Source of the DNA: Ceratodon purpureus
Taxonomy: Eukaryota; Streptophyta; Bryopsida; Pseudoditrichales; Ditrichaceae
Direction of reading: 5' to 3'
DNA length: 64,000 nt
NCBI GenBank assembly: GCA_014871385.1
Contig: CM026428.1
Span: 2,552,776-2,616,775, forward strand
The notes under the pieces were generated by a model, which worked only from the letters and a program-made list of their open reading frames with translations, was not told the origin of the DNA and did not search any database. This document shows, piece after piece, positions 63,190 through 64,000 of the stretch (position 1 is the stretch's first letter; each line of letters opens with the position of its first letter). Both the position numbers and the translations under genes were made by a program.

Positions 63190-63915
63190 GGACTTATGGG
63201 ATGTCGACGCTTAGCATCTGCGAGAGAAGCTCTGGGTGGAATTACGACATCACTTCGGGGGACTACACTTTGAACCAAACAGAGAAAATGGAGTATGTTG
63301 CTCACTTGATCCGCAGAGGAAATTGCTCACTTGATCCGCACTCTGCCTCAGAACCGAAAAGTAGAGCTCAGGCCCTACCTGTCTGTTATGCTCAACAACG
63401 TCGTCTCCCGCTTCCATCTAAACAAGCGCTTGAGTGCAAGATCAGGAGGTCATGAAACCGAAGAGGAGCTGTTCGCGATCAAAAACTTCAAAGAGATCAC
63501 GCACGAGATCGCACTCTGCCTCAGTGCGTTCTACCCTGGAGATTTCATTCCGGGCCTTAGAAACGGTTCAAGGAATGTAACAAGCGCATGGACTCGTTTG
63601 TGTCAAAAATCATCGCGGAGCATGAGGCAGAGCGGAAGGTGGGAGCCATTGCAGAGGAGGAGAAGGACATGGTTCATGTCCTGCTAGATGAGATGGAAAA
63701 GAGCGAAGAGGAGCATTGAATCACCATGGCCAATGTCAAGGCCATACTGTGGGTATGATCGAAGATGTCTCTAGTCGCTTGGCACGCCGTGGAGAGGTCG
63801 GACGTCACCAACGATCCGGACATCGTCGAAGAACCAGGTGGCCTCTCCGTTCCCCGAGCTGTGCCGTTGCAAGTGATTGCAAAACCACGGTTGCCATTCG
63901 GTTCCAACACTTGAT
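63190..63915 (+). pseudogene. Cytochrome P450 pseudogene (internal and 5' deletions)
   Basis: Pieces of a plant microsomal P450 in order. First comes EEIAHLIRTLPQNRKVELRPYL, followed by FKEITHEIALCLSAFYPGDF and IPGLR. After a frame change near 63560 come KRFKECNKRMDSFVSKIIAEH and EKDMVHVLLDEMEKSEEEH, then a stop (63718) followed by ITMANVKAIL. A jump follows directly to the C-terminal tail (WHAVERSDVTNDPDIVEEPG, PLQVIAKPRLPFGS, stop 63913-63915). The I-helix, ExxR and heme-cysteine region are deleted, and the membrane anchor is absent. A 25-bp tandem duplication (TTGCTCACTTGATCCGCA within it) sits at about 63299-63345. Lost motifs and frame breaks make this non-functional. Confidence 0.85.
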
Positions 63916-64000
63916 GAGCTGCAGATGTGATTTGGAAATGCATAGCAAGAAGCAAAGAAGCCATACTCATACAGAGCTCTCTATTCATTCGGAAACCACA

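Overview
This window is nuclear DNA from a land plant, most likely a moss. The genes have introns with plant-type splice sites, the intergenic DNA is AT-rich, and the protein set is plant-like. The most lineage-informative gene is an LHCSR photoprotection antenna gene, a family found in mosses and algae but not in flowering plants. A TIR-NB-ARC-LRR gene, a group C bZIP and a UBC/F-box fusion fit the same picture. There is no sign of bacterial or organellar DNA. I cannot name the species.

Layout. 1-1932 (+) is the 3' part of a group C (Opaque2/bZIP63-like) bZIP gene. 2964-21973 (-) is one TIR-NB-ARC-LRR resistance-type gene whose four coding exons join in frame although intron 3 is about 15.3 kb. 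That intron holds a roughly 14 kb non-LTR retrotransposon in the opposite orientation (about 4440-18646, +), with a tRNA-derived SINE-like sequence against its poly(A) tail. 22990-24576 (-) is a MATE transporter. 27321-28645 (-) is a two-domain Dabb stress protein. 29611-33868 (-) is a 13-exon chloroplast-type alpha/beta hydrolase. 34395-34700 is a 26-bp minisatellite, and 34700-40590 is an AT-rich gene-poor stretch with two coding-like islands. 40598-42588 (+) is a chloroplast Iojap/RsfS protein. About 44599-47311 (+) is a C2-domain protein with a disordered tail. 48326-49108 (-) and 49917-51938 (+) are a double-HMG-box protein and the FACT subunit SSRP1, head to head. 53934-54889 (-) is LHCSR. 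56268-58331 (-) is an intronless UBC/F-box fusion. 60259-61492 (-) is URM1. 62018-62491 (+) is a small membrane protein. 63190-63915 (+) is a decayed cytochrome P450.

The most unusual object is the retrotransposon. Its gag-like ORF1 meets ORF2 in a 4-nt TTGA overlap. The 2565-codon ORF2 carries, in order: an 18-bp minisatellite read as a basic HPK repeat, a canonical 2A ribosome-skipping motif (CGDIESNPGP), an APE-type endonuclease, a reverse transcriptase, a region resembling PCIF1-type methyltransferases with a degenerate catalytic motif, and RNase H. A -1 frame then continues into a CCHC finger plus an RPD...E domain that looks like a restriction-like endonuclease. APE plus RLE in one element recalls the algal Dualen/RandI group; the 2A and PCIF1-like parts would be further additions. 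These assignments come from reading motifs and need profile searches.

Exon boundaries below were worked out by hand from GT(GC)/AG sites and reading-phase continuity.
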